Assembly (NCBI GenBank): GCA_043721435.1
Contig: JAYSQR010000057.1
Location: forward strand, 1 to 21,151
DNA length: 21,151 nucleotides
Direction of reading: 5' to 3'
From: VFJL01 sp043721435
GTDB taxonomy: Bacteria; Pseudomonadota; Gammaproteobacteria; Burkholderiales; Nitrosomonadaceae
The position numbers were made by a program, and so were the translations under genes. The notes beneath the pieces were generated by a model. The model was not told where the DNA came from. It did not search any database and saw nothing but the letters and a program-made list of their open reading frames with translations. Shown here one piece after another: positions 1 to 7,859 of the stretch (position 1 is the first letter of the stretch; each line of letters starts with the position of its first letter).

Positions 1-16
1 TAAGATACAGTTCCGT

Positions 17-66
17 CTGTCGCATGGCAGGCTCCTCATCATGGGGTGGGTATGCGACAGTATAAT
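17..66 (+). promoter_or_regulatory. Putative promoter with inverted-repeat operator before the first gene
   Basis: A perfect 9-bp inverted repeat (ctgtcgcat at 17-25, atgcgacag at 52-60) is followed directly by a consensus-like -10 box TATAAT at 61-66, about 34 bases before the ATG at 100. The right arm fills the space just upstream of the -10 box, so a bound protein would cover the -35 region. No good -35 hexamer is visible. The repeat could instead be a hairpin or terminator of a gene lying left of the window. The promoter and operator roles are inferred from position only. Confidence 0.4.
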
Positions 67-99
67 ATATGATTCGTTATTTATGTGTTTAGATACTAG

Positions 100-1035
100 A
101 TGAACCAAAACATGTCCGTGACAACAGACATCCGAAGATTTGGTTACTACATACCTAAACCCGGCGGAAGCTTGGATTGTGTCGTACATAACCCAGTGCT
201 AAGTGCGGATGTTCTCACCGAATTTCACGAAATTAGTAGTGCCATCTTTAATTTGCAACCGATCATATTTGCTTTCGATGCAGTTGAAAGGAATTATCGG
301 GAGCTTGTCGATTCAATTGAAGATCATCGGTCGCAATTGAGCAATTCAGTGATGGCAAGTACGAAGCCTATTTCGGTCGTTATGGACGGATTCGTATTGA
401 CTACTCAGAAAATATCTAATTTCCTATCATCGACAAGCGCCTTTCTCGCGCAAACAGAAACGCAGCTTCGGCGTGTGCACGGCACAGACTCGGCAGAGCT
501 GAATATGTGGAATGAAAAACGACATGACCTGTATGACAATAATTTTTCGTACAGTTTTTTGTATGAACTTAGAAATTTTGCTCAACATTGTAGCCTTCCT
601 TTTTCGAGTTTCAACATTGCTGGCGAACGTGCCTCCGAAAATGCGCCTATGCTATTCAAGATAAATGCCATGATTTTGCGTGATGGTCTTTTCGGAGTCG
701 GATTTAACTGGAAAAAATCAGTTGAAGCGGAAATACGGAAGCAACCAACAGAGTTTGAATTGTTGTTCCTCATCCCGGAATATTTCTACCTATTGTGCCA
801 ACTCTGTTTGGAGGCAGTGCAACTTCATAGCGTGCAGCTGGTCGACTGTGCTCGTTACTTCGATGCGGTGCGAAGAAAACTAAATGCCCCCGTGGGTGCT
901 GTGCCCGTCATTTTTATTGGAGAGTCAACCTCAAAGGATATTCCTCCGTCCCGATTCGAAAGCATCCCTATGGAGCAATTTGAATATCTTCTCCGAGAAT
1001 ATGACAAGCTTCTCAACGCGTGCGTACCCACGTAG
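100..1035 (+). CDS. Hypothetical protein with HEPN-like R-N-x-x-x-H motif
   Basis: This 311-residue protein was not recognised as a named family. It has no signal peptide or membrane segment. Much of it looks helical, and residues 155-170 carry LYELRNFAQHCSLPF, in which R158-N159-x3-H163 fits the RX4H signature of HEPN ribonuclease domains (known from toxins, abortive-infection proteins and Cas RNases). The pattern L-R-N-[FY]-x-Q-H-x-x-L-P recurs in uncharacterised bacterial proteins, as far as I recall. The ATG at 100 lacks a clear ribosome-binding site, and a second in-frame ATG lies at 112. The gene is visibly AT-richer than the housekeeping genes to its right, which suggests horizontal transfer. 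It converges on another HEPN-motif gene at 1189-2088. That it is an RNase or a defence protein is inference; the reading frame itself is solid. Confidence 0.7.
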   Translation: MNQNMSVTTDIRRFGYYIPKPGGSLDCVVHNPVLSADVLTEFHEISSAIFNLQPIIFAFDAVERNYRELVDSIEDHRSQLSNSVMASTKPISVVMDGFVLTTQKISNFLSSTSAFLAQTETQLRRVHGTDSAELNMWNEKRHDLYDNNFSYSFLYELRNFAQHCSLPFSSFNIAGERASENAPMLFKINAMILRDGLFGVGFNWKKSVEAEIRKQPTEFELLFLIPEYFYLLCQLCLEAVQLHSVQLVDCARYFDAVRRKLNAPVGAVPVIFIGESTSKDIPPSRFESIPMEQFEYLLREYDKLLNACVPT

Positions 1036-1135
1036 CCCGCGTAAAATAATTGGGGAGTGCGCCAGCCCGCGTAGGGCGCAATCGTTATTGCGCCGAATGA
1101 AATGGGACCCGCAGGGATGGGTGGCTTGTCACCCA
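1033..1135. repeat. Hairpin-rich repeat between convergent genes
   Basis: The sequence agcccgcgta occurs twice (1034-1043 and 1063-1072), the first copy overlapping the stop codon of the upstream gene. A perfect hairpin follows, ggcgcaat (1075-1082), loop cgtt, attgcgcc (1087-1094), and then a second short hairpin tgggtg/caccca (1118-1123 and 1130-1135). There is no T-run, so this is not a classical intrinsic terminator. It resembles the small extragenic palindromic repeats dispersed in proteobacterial genomes. It sits tail-to-tail between two genes, which is where such repeats are commonly found. Confidence 0.5.
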
Positions 1136-1188
1136 ACTCGCAAAACATCCGTTGCAATGCGTTTCCCATGTTGTCCCCTACGTAACCC

Positions 1189-2088
1189 TTAATATTGGTT
1201 GAATCCAATTGTCTGATAATAGGTGCAAGGCGAGCGGGTATATTCATTCTCTATACCCAGCAAGCGCAACAGAAGGCGGGCAACGAGTAAGGTCAGTTCA
1301 TATTCCATATTTTTATGATCTGCAGGATGAGCAAACCCCACTGGCTGGTCTCCGTACATAGCCTCATGAGCCAGTTTGTTTCGACGTTCTGATAAGGGAC
1401 AGGCTTTCTGTCCGGTAGGTATCTTTGCCCATACGGGTGTAGGCACTCCGAGCAGATCGCATAGCCCTGATGCCCGTTTTGCATGGCCGTGAATTTTGAT
1501 GTTTTTCGTTTTTTCTGCAAGCTTGTAGCATGCGTCCAGTGCCATGTATTGCGCATTGAATCTCTCGAAACCATGCGGATAGAGTTGGGCGAAAAGATGC
1601 CAGTGCAACGCACTGAAGGCCAGGGTACGGATGTCTGGATCAGTGTGCATCAACCAGAATTCACTCGCCTTCTCCAGCGCATATTTTATTCCCCCTTTGT
1701 CGGCGTTGAAATCACAGCCCTGCATTGGAGCGAGAGGCATTTTGTAGAAATGCTGCCATTCCTTGCGTTGCAGCCGTCGGCCTTTAAGCATGCCGAACAG
1801 TGCTATTATGAAATTGGCATCCTCATCCATCCAATCCTGACTCTTGAATGAAAGTAGGTGCGTGGCAGGCAAACTGAAATTAGTCGTCGGGATGAGTGGC
1901 GCATCCTTTGTCTCATCGGAGTCGCGTGGAGCTTGTTCCAACGGTGGATAGAACCAGTCGCCATAGGCACTTTCATGGGTCCGCACCCGTTCGACGATGC
2001 TGACAATATCGCCAAGAGGGCGAATCGTTCCCGTACTCCAGTCAATTATTGTCGGTTCTTGAAGATACCCAAATCGAACTTCAATCAT
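1189..2088 (-). CDS. Hypothetical protein with C-terminal HEPN-like domain
   Basis: This 299-residue protein is not assigned to a named family. The C-terminal third (about 180-282) looks like a HEPN four-helix domain: a helix YMALDACYKLAEK, then ERRNKLAHEA with R236-N237-x3-H241 (RX4H), then a hydrophobic helix LTLLVARLLLRLLGI. This order resembles the Apea-like HEPN families. The N-terminal part (1-120) is of unknown type, with no signal peptide or membrane segment. The ATG start is supported by an aggggA ribosome-binding site about 5 bases upstream. The gene faces the other R-N-x-x-x-H gene tail-to-tail across a repeat. A ribonuclease, toxin or antiphage role is plausible for HEPN proteins but is not shown here. 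Confidence 0.72.
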   Translation of the reverse strand: MIEVRFGYLQEPTIIDWSTGTIRPLGDIVSIVERVRTHESAYGDWFYPPLEQAPRDSDETKDAPLIPTTNFSLPATHLLSFKSQDWMDEDANFIIALFGMLKGRRLQRKEWQHFYKMPLAPMQGCDFNADKGGIKYALEKASEFWLMHTDPDIRTLAFSALHWHLFAQLYPHGFERFNAQYMALDACYKLAEKTKNIKIHGHAKRASGLCDLLGVPTPVWAKIPTGQKACPLSERRNKLAHEAMYGDQPVGFAHPADHKNMEYELTLLVARLLLRLLGIENEYTRSPCTYYQTIGFNQY

Positions 2089-2108
2089 AAAATTCCCCTG
2101 AAATAAGG

Positions 2109-2332
2109 TGGCAGGGTCGGATTAGGCTTTAAATTTTGCTGCCTTGAATCAGCCGAATAAGGATGCGTGTGCACGTGGGGTCGGGTCTAGATTCGTGGCA
2201 CGTTACCGAGGGAATTAAGGGGCCAGGTTCGGATTAGGTTCACACCTGGCCGCCTTGAATCAGCTGAATAACGGCTGCTCGCGCCTGTTGCAATGCAACA
2301 ATTAAAGGGGCCAGGTTCAGATTAAATTCACC
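2109..2332. repeat. Cluster of degenerate direct repeats with hairpins
   Basis: This gene-free stretch (2089-2375) holds four related copies of a motif close to ggggccaggttcggatta, starting near 2110, 2177, 2219 and 2307. The copies at 2110-2160 and 2221-2271 also share a second block, GCCTTGAATCAGC[CT]GAATAA (2141-2160 and 2252-2271). One copy contains a perfect hairpin ggccaggt/acctggcc (2221-2228 and 2244-2251), and a near-perfect palindrome tgttgca-a-tgcaaca lies at 2286-2300. Sequences of this kind often lie beside IS200-like or REP-associated tyrosine transposases in betaproteobacteria, but no transposase gene is present here. No promoter or gene was identified in the stretch. Confidence 0.6.
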
Positions 2333-2375
2333 AAATAATTTTCAATTGGAATTAATCCACAGTCAAAAAAACTAC

Positions 2376-5300
2376 TCAACTCAGTTTCCGCAATTGTTCC
2401 TGCAGCTTCTCCAGCGTCGCGGCGAAATTGGCCAGACGTTCTTTTTCTTGCTGCACCACCTTGGCTGGAGCGCGCTCGACGAAACTGGGGTTGGCGAGTT
2501 TGATTTCGGCTTTGGCGCTTTCATTTCCGATGCGGGCAATTTCCTTGGCCAGACGCTCACGTTCAGCGGCCACATCCACTTCGATTTTCAGCATCAACCT
2601 GAATTCGCCAACGATGGCTACCGGCGCATCGGCATCGGGCAATTTGTCCTGCATGATTTCCACCCCGGATAACTTGGCCAATGCCATCAGGTAGGGAGAG
2701 AAGTCAGTCAGTATCTGCTGATCTCCTGCCGCCAGCAGCGGAACTCTTGCCGCCGGCGACAGGTTCATTTCGCTGCGCAGGGTGCGACAGGCATTGATTA
2801 TTTCCTTGAGTGCGGCGATACGCTGGCTGGCATTCTCGTCAATGCGCGCCGCATCGGCTTGGGGGTAGGGTTGGAGCATGATGCTCGCACCTTGCTTGCC
2901 CGCCAGCGGCGCGATCCTCTGCCACAGTTCTTCGGTAATGAACGGAATGACGGGATGGGCCAGCCGCAGCGTGGTTTCCAGTACCCGTACCAGGGTGTGG
3001 CGGGTGGCGCGCTGCACGGCGTCGTTGCCGCCAGTCAGCTGCACCTTGGCAAGCTCCAGATACCAGTCGCAATATTCGTCCCAGACGAATTCATAGATTT
3101 CCCGTGCTGCGGTATCGAAGCGATAATCATGAAACGCCTGCGCCACCGCGCTTTCTGCCTGCTGCAAGCGGCCGATGATCCACCGGTCGGCATCGGAGAA
3201 TTCCAGCGGCAGTTCATTAGCCACATTCGCATCCAGCCCCGTATCCTTCCCCTCGCAATTCATCAGCACGTAGCGCGTGGCATTCCACAGCTTGTTGCAG
3301 AAATTGCGGTAGCCTTCACAGCGCTGCATATCGAATTTGATATCGCGGCCATGCGAGGCGAGGCTGGCGAAAGTGAAGCGCAGCGCATCAGTGCCGAATG
3401 CGGGAATGCCTTCGGGGAAATGCTTGCGGGTGATTTTTTCGATCGACTCGGCCTGCGCGGGATTCATCAGCCCGGTGGTGCGCTTGGCGATCAGATCCGG
3501 CAGCGCGATGCCGTCGATGAGATCCAGCGGGTCCAGCACATTGCCTTTGGACTTACTCATCTTGTGGCCTTCCGAATCGCGGATCAGGCCGGTCACATAG
3601 ACTTCGCGGAAAGGCACCTTGCCGGTGAAATGCAGCGACATCATCACCATGCGCGCCACCCAGAAGAAGATGATGTCGAAGCCCGTGACCAGCACCGAGG
3701 TCGGCAGGAACGTCTTGAGTTCCGGCGTTTCTTCCGGCCAGCCCAGAGTCGAGAACGGCCACAATGCGGAAGAAAACCAGGTGTCGAGCACATCCTCGTC
3801 CTGCATGAGCTTGCGTTCGCCGGCCTGCTGTTGCGCTTCTTCCAGGCTGTGGGCAACGTAGATCCTGCCGCTCTCGTCATACCATGCCGGGATCCGGTGC
3901 CCCCACCATAATTGGCGCGAGATGCACCAGTCCTGGATATTCTCCAGCCACTGGTTATAAACGTGACTCCAGTTATCCGGAACGAATTTCACCTCGCCGC
4001 TCGCCACCACTTCCAGTCCGCGTTTGGCCAGACCCTCCATCGCCACGTACCACTGATCAGTGAGCATCGGCTCGATCACTGCATGAGTGCGGTCGCCGCG
4101 CGGCACCATCAGTTTATGCGGTTTGATTTCAGCCAGCAGCTCCAGTGCGCTGAGGTCGGCGATGATTTTGATACGCGCCGCGAAGCGATCCATGCCTTGA
4201 TATTCAACCGGCGCATGGTCGTTTATTTTCCCGTCCAGTGTAAAAATGTTGAGTGGAACCAGCTTGTGCCGTAAACCCATCTGGTAGTCATTGAAATCGT
4301 GCGCTGGAGTGATTTTCACGCAACCGGTGCCGAATTTCGGGTCCACGTAGGTGTCGGCGATGATGGGAATGCTGTGCCAGGCAGCAGGGGTGCTGGCCGA
4401 TAGCGGCAGGCGCACAGCGCGGCCGATCAGGTGGCGGTAGCGTGGGTCATCCGGATGTACGGCAACCGCCATATCCCCCAGCATGGTTTCGGGGCGGGTG
4501 GTGGCAACAACAAGATAGGTCAAGCCATTTTGCAGATCCGGTTCAGCCAGTGGATAGCGGATATGCCAGAGAGAGCCGTCTTCTTCGGTCGATGCTACTT
4601 CCAGATCGGATACCGCGGTTTGCAGCACCGGGTCCCAGTTCACCAGCCGCTTGCCGCGGTAGATCAGCCCTTCGCGGTAAAGCCGTACGAACACTTCGGT
4701 GACGGCACGGGATAAGCCTTCATCCATGGTAAAGCGCTCGCGTGACCAGTCGCAGGAAGCCCCCAGCCGCCGCATCTGGCGGGTGATGGTGGAGCCGGAT
4801 TCCTCTTTCCACTGCCACACGCGTTTGAGGAATTCCTCGCGTCCCAGGTCACGGCGATTGATGTTCTGCTGATCCAGTTGCCGTTCCACCACGATCTGGG
4901 TGGCGATGCCGGCGTGATCGGTTCCCGGTTGCCATAAAGTGTTATCGCCGAGCATACGGTGATAGCGAGAGAGCGCATCCATCAAAGTATGCTGGAACGC
5001 ATGCCCCATGTGCAGTGTGCCAGTGACGTTGGGCGGCGGCAGCATGATGCAATAGGCGGGCGCCGTTGCAGCGGGCGCTCCATCGACCATGGACTTGAAA
5101 TAGCCGGCGGAGTCCCAGACGGAATACCAGTGGTTTTCAATAGGCTGAGGCTCAAAACTTTTTGCGAGGTCCATGGAGATCGGGCTTGAATCCGCTGGTG
5201 CTGGAAAGCCGGTCATTATAGAGGAAGGCGCAGGTACCGGCGTCACGGTTGCTTGAGATGGACTCTGCGAGAAGCATGCATCAGCGCCTGCATTGTAGTT

Positions 5301-5708
5301 TTCAGCGTGATTCGGATAAGGCGCAACCAGAGATTCTTGTAAATGCCGTTCCAGCGCCTGAATCAGCGCTGTTTGCGCTCCGCTATCCAGGTCTATCCCT
5401 GTTTCCTTTAGCGCAGCATCCAGAATCTGTCGCAGTGGCGGTGTGGCCTCGGGCCGGGGTATCGGGGTTGCCGCAGGGAGAAATACTACTTCCGTGAGAG
5501 TCGGAATATCGCCGGTTACTGAGGGTGTAGTTTGCTCCAGTGTGGTGTCAAAGATCTGGGTGAGAACCGGAACAGACGCTACCTTACTCTCCGCTTTTGT
5601 TTCGGTTACCACCGCGGATTTACCCTGGTGCCTGCTCAGCAACGCATCCAGCTTGTCCAGAACTTCATCATGATCTGGTTCTGGTGAAATTTCGTTGTCG
5701 TCTGTCAT
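2376..5708 (-). CDS. valS: Valyl-tRNA synthetase with fused N-terminal DUF2486-like extension
   Basis: ValRS charges tRNA-Val with valine in the cytoplasm. The frame encodes 1110 residues. The ordinary enzyme begins near M179 (MDLAKSFEPQPIE, ATG at 5174), giving about 932 residues, the usual family length. Class I signatures are present: HMGH at 233-236 and KMSKS at 716-720. The C-terminal coiled coil (about 1040-1110, rich in Glu, Lys and Leu) is typical of ValRS. The editing (CP1) domain lies between the two signatures. The first 178 residues are not part of any ValRS I know and are listed separately. No clear ribosome-binding site is seen before the ATG at 5708, nor before M165 or M179, so the true start is uncertain. 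holC lies 45 bases upstream on the same strand, so the two are probably co-transcribed. Confidence 0.95.
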   Translation of the reverse strand: MTDDNEISPEPDHDEVLDKLDALLSRHQGKSAVVTETKAESKVASVPVLTQIFDTTLEQTTPSVTGDIPTLTEVVFLPAATPIPRPEATPPLRQILDAALKETGIDLDSGAQTALIQALERHLQESLVAPYPNHAENYNAGADACFSQSPSQATVTPVPAPSSIMTGFPAPADSSPISMDLAKSFEPQPIENHWYSVWDSAGYFKSMVDGAPAATAPAYCIMLPPPNVTGTLHMGHAFQHTLMDALSRYHRMLGDNTLWQPGTDHAGIATQIVVERQLDQQNINRRDLGREEFLKRVWQWKEESGSTITRQMRRLGASCDWSRERFTMDEGLSRAVTEVFVRLYREGLIYRGKRLVNWDPVLQTAVSDLEVASTEEDGSLWHIRYPLAEPDLQNGLTYLVVATTRPETMLGDMAVAVHPDDPRYRHLIGRAVRLPLSASTPAAWHSIPIIADTYVDPKFGTGCVKITPAHDFNDYQMGLRHKLVPLNIFTLDGKINDHAPVEYQGMDRFAARIKIIADLSALELLAEIKPHKLMVPRGDRTHAVIEPMLTDQWYVAMEGLAKRGLEVVASGEVKFVPDNWSHVYNQWLENIQDWCISRQLWWGHRIPAWYDESGRIYVAHSLEEAQQQAGERKLMQDEDVLDTWFSSALWPFSTLGWPEETPELKTFLPTSVLVTGFDIIFFWVARMVMMSLHFTGKVPFREVYVTGLIRDSEGHKMSKSKGNVLDPLDLIDGIALPDLIAKRTTGLMNPAQAESIEKITRKHFPEGIPAFGTDALRFTFASLASHGRDIKFDMQRCEGYRNFCNKLWNATRYVLMNCEGKDTGLDANVANELPLEFSDADRWIIGRLQQAESAVAQAFHDYRFDTAAREIYEFVWDEYCDWYLELAKVQLTGGNDAVQRATRHTLVRVLETTLRLAHPVIPFITEELWQRIAPLAGKQGASIMLQPYPQADAARIDENASQRIAALKEIINACRTLRSEMNLSPAARVPLLAAGDQQILTDFSPYLMALAKLSGVEIMQDKLPDADAPVAIVGEFRLMLKIEVDVAAERERLAKEIARIGNESAKAEIKLANPSFVERAPAKVVQQEKERLANFAATLEKLQEQLRKLS
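5175..5708 (-). other. N-terminal DUF2486-like region fused in frame to valS
   Basis: Residues 1-178 of the valS frame contain two copies of a P-[VT]-L-T-x-[IV] motif (VPVLTQIF at 46-53, IPTLTEVVF at 68-76), then LRQILDAALKETGIDLDSGA and an ALERHLQ helix to about residue 124, then a Pro/Ser/Ala-rich linker of about 50 residues. The pattern resembles the small protein (DUF2486-type, as I recall it) encoded as a separate gene between holC and valS in Burkholderia and relatives. Here the holC-to-valS position is kept but no stop codon separates it from ValRS. It could be a genuine fusion, or two products made by internal initiation at M165 or M179. Confidence 0.6.
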
Positions 5709-5753
5709 GGCGGGGAAAAGTGATCGGAGGGCGGTGGATGCGACTGTTCGATG

Positions 5754-6176
5754 CTATGCGCCCCCAAGCTTATGATGGCGAATTTCATATCCCCGGTCAT
5801 GGTAGAAACGGTAGCGCTTGCGTGCCGCCTGCATGTCTTCTGGCGTGGTTCCGGTGATTTCGATCAAGCGCCGGAAACGGCTGAAGAAAGGCGGATACTC
5901 GCTGTGCAGGTTGAGCAGCACATCATCGTGCGGGAGCTTATCGGCCTGATCACCCAATATCACCGGGGTCACGTCAACCAGTTTGTCGTCAGCATGGCAG
6001 TGGGGAATAAAGCCGGTAGGGGAGAATGTCCACAGCAGCTTGTCGAGTCGCTCGACGATGGCATTATCAGGCGTATAGATCATCACCTTACAGCCTTGTT
6101 GCACCGCTTTGGCACTCAAACGACAAGCGGTGTGCAGCTTGTCGCCGGTGTCAGAGTAGAAGTCGATCTGGGTCAT
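5754..6176 (-). CDS. holC: DNA polymerase III chi subunit
   Basis: HolC is the chi subunit of the clamp-loader complex; with psi it links DNA polymerase III holoenzyme to single-strand binding protein. The 140-residue protein starts MTQIDFYSDTGDKLHTACRL and has the typical KVMIYTPDNA segment and the LWTFSPTGFIPH segment that follows. The length is close to the E. coli protein (147). The frame stays open for 16 more codons upstream, but those residues lie inside the pepA 3' end and are Lys/Arg-rich, so the ATG at 6176 is chosen. Only 7 bases separate the pepA stop from this start, which implies co-transcription and probably translational coupling. Confidence 0.88.
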   Translation of the reverse strand: MTQIDFYSDTGDKLHTACRLSAKAVQQGCKVMIYTPDNAIVERLDKLLWTFSPTGFIPHCHADDKLVDVTPVILGDQADKLPHDDVLLNLHSEYPPFFSRFRRLIEITGTTPEDMQAARKRYRFYHDRGYEIRHHKLGGA

Positions 6177-6183
6177 GTTGGCG

Positions 6184-7701
6184 TCATGAGGCTTCTTTCG
6201 CCTTTTTGACCCCTTGCGCCGCACGTTTGATCAGAAATTGCGTCAGCAGTGGTACCGGCCGGCCGGTTGCGCCCTTATCCTTGCCGGATTTCCACGCAGT
6301 GCCGGCAATGTCCAGGTGTGCCCAGCGGTATTTCCTGGTGAAGCGCGACAGGAAACAAGCGGCAGTGATGGTTCCTCCAGCGCGCCCGCCGATGTTGGCC
6401 ATATCGGCAAAATTACTTTTCAGTTGCTCCTGATAATCATCCCACAGTGGCAGATGCCAGGCGCGATCCGCGGCTTGTTCGGAGGCCTGCAGCAGTTCCT
6501 GCGCCAGTTCGTCATCATTGCTGAGCAGGCCCGATGCCACATGCCCCAGTGCGATGACACAAGCGCCGGTGAGGGTGGCGATATCGATCACCACTTCCGG
6601 ATCATAGCGTTCGGCATAAGTCAGCGCGTCGCACAGGATCAATCGTCCTTCAGCATCAGTATTGAGGATTTCGATGGTCTGCCCGGACATACTGGTGACG
6701 ATGTCACCGGGTTTGGTGGCGTTGCCGCCCGGCATGTTCTCAGTGGTGGGGATGATGCCAACCACGTTGATCGGCAGCCGCATTTGCGCAATCGCTGCGA
6801 GGGTGCCCAGCACACTGGCAGCTCCGCACATGTCGTACTTCATTTCATCCATTTCCGCTGCCGGCTTCAACGAAATACCACCGGTATCAAAGGTGACACC
6901 CTTGCCCACCAGCACGATGGGTTTTTCCATTTTTTCCCGGCCCCGGTATTCCAGCGCGATCAATTTGGCAGGCTGACGGCTGCCGCGCGCGACCGCCAGC
7001 AGCGATCCCATGCCAAGTTTTTCCATATCCTTCTGCTCAAGAATGGTAGCCTTGAGCTTATAGGTCTTGGCCAGGTTCACGGCCTGTTGCGCCAGATAGG
7101 TGGGGGTGCAGATATTGGGCGGGAGATTGCCCAGATCCTTGGCTAGATTCATGCCGTGGGCGATGGCAAGTCCTTGTTGCAGGGCTGCTTCACCGCTGGC
7201 AGACTCCGCCGGACTGGTCATGCCCAGTGCAATTTTGCGCAGATGCGGTTTGGCATCTCCAGGTTTGCTTTTGAGGCGATCGGAGCGATAGGTACTTTCC
7301 AGCGCCACAATCGCGGTCTGGGAAATTTTCCATGCAGCGTCGCGTTTTTTCAGCGGAATTTCAGCCAGATACAGGGTGGCATCCGCCGCGCCGGTTTCCT
7401 GCAGCGCCTTGAAAGCGGCACGCACTGCATCGCGATATTCCTTGTCATGAAATTCCCGTTCCTTGCCCAACCCCACCAGCAATACCCGCTCGCATAGGGC
7501 ATGTGGCACATTGTGCAGCAGCAGGGTCGAACCTGCCTTACCCTCCATGTCGCCGTGGCGCAGAATGCCGCTGATATATCCCTTGGCGATTTTATCCATG
7601 GCTTCCGCCGCTTCGGTCAGTTTGCGAGGCTCGAACACGCCCACTACCACACAGGCACTGCGCTGCTTCTCCGGGCTCCCACTTTTTATGCTAAATTTCA
7701 A
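6184..7701 (-). CDS. pepA: Leucyl aminopeptidase (cytosol aminopeptidase, M17)
   Basis: PepA is a hexameric two-metal exopeptidase that removes N-terminal residues in the cytoplasm. In E. coli it also acts as a DNA-binding accessory factor in Xer recombination and as a regulator. The start is TTG at 7701: AAGGAG (7708-7713 on the complementary strand) sits 6 bases upstream, and the protein then begins KFSIKSGSPEKQRSA, the normal PepA N-terminus. An upstream TTG at 7809 would add 36 unrelated residues. The resulting 505 residues carry the metal and catalytic residues K267, D272, D290, D349, E351 and R353, including the NTDAEGRL signature at 347-354. A sigma-70 type promoter lies at 7759-7788. 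It heads the pepA-holC-valS cluster. Confidence 0.95.
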   Translation of the reverse strand: MKFSIKSGSPEKQRSACVVVGVFEPRKLTEAAEAMDKIAKGYISGILRHGDMEGKAGSTLLLHNVPHALCERVLLVGLGKEREFHDKEYRDAVRAAFKALQETGAADATLYLAEIPLKKRDAAWKISQTAIVALESTYRSDRLKSKPGDAKPHLRKIALGMTSPAESASGEAALQQGLAIAHGMNLAKDLGNLPPNICTPTYLAQQAVNLAKTYKLKATILEQKDMEKLGMGSLLAVARGSRQPAKLIALEYRGREKMEKPIVLVGKGVTFDTGGISLKPAAEMDEMKYDMCGAASVLGTLAAIAQMRLPINVVGIIPTTENMPGGNATKPGDIVTSMSGQTIEILNTDAEGRLILCDALTYAERYDPEVVIDIATLTGACVIALGHVASGLLSNDDELAQELLQASEQAADRAWHLPLWDDYQEQLKSNFADMANIGGRAGGTITAACFLSRFTRKYRWAHLDIAGTAWKSGKDKGATGRPVPLLTQFLIKRAAQGVKKAKEAS

Positions 7702-7707
7702 TTCTTG

Positions 7708-7713
7708 CTCCTT
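7708..7713 (-). promoter_or_regulatory. Ribosome-binding site fixing a TTG start of pepA
   Basis: The minus strand reads AAGGAG, then 6 bases, then TTG at 7701. No ATG or GTG start stands at that spacing, so the site decides in favour of a TTG start, consistent with the conserved PepA N-terminus. Confidence 0.7.
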
Positions 7714-7758
7714 AAATCGTTGTGTTGCTATCAGACTGCTCAAGCCGGGTAACAACCG

Positions 7759-7788
7759 ATTATCGCTGGACTGTTCGCACAAAGTCAA
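7759..7788 (-). promoter_or_regulatory. Sigma-70-like promoter for pepA
   Basis: On the minus strand TTGACT (7788-7783) is followed after 18 bases by GATAAT (7764-7759), a good -35/-10 pair about 57 bases upstream of the TTG start and its AAGGAG site. It lies in the 158-base divergent space between pepA and the alkyltransferase gene. No operator was recognised. Confidence 0.55.
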
Positions 7789-7859
7789 AGCAGACAAAAA
7801 ATAATCCAATCGACAACAGCGGTTCCCTGGGTATATCGAGGATATTGATCAGTGCCAGT

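Noticed and set aside
855..1247. 130-codon minus-strand frame between and over the two HEPN-motif genes
   Set aside because: It overlaps the 3' ends of both genes and reads through the palindromic repeat; the peptide is repeat-derived and no family resemblance was recognised.
2109..2332. CRISPR array
   Set aside because: The repeats are degenerate, unevenly spaced and two-block; no regular 28-37-base repeats with unique spacers and no cas genes.
2364..2387. Possible terminator after valS (AAACT/AGTTT stem plus seven T on the minus strand)
   Set aside because: The stem is only five A/T-rich pairs and contains the stop codon in its loop; too weak to list.
2859..3911. 350-codon plus-strand open frame opposite valS
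   Set aside because: It is entirely antisense to the well-supported ValRS frame, His/Arg/Gln-rich with no recognisable motif; a by-product of GC-biased codon use.
6214..7146. 310-codon plus-strand open frame opposite pepA
   Set aside because: Antisense to conserved PepA residues including NTDAEGRL; no ribosome-binding site or domain.
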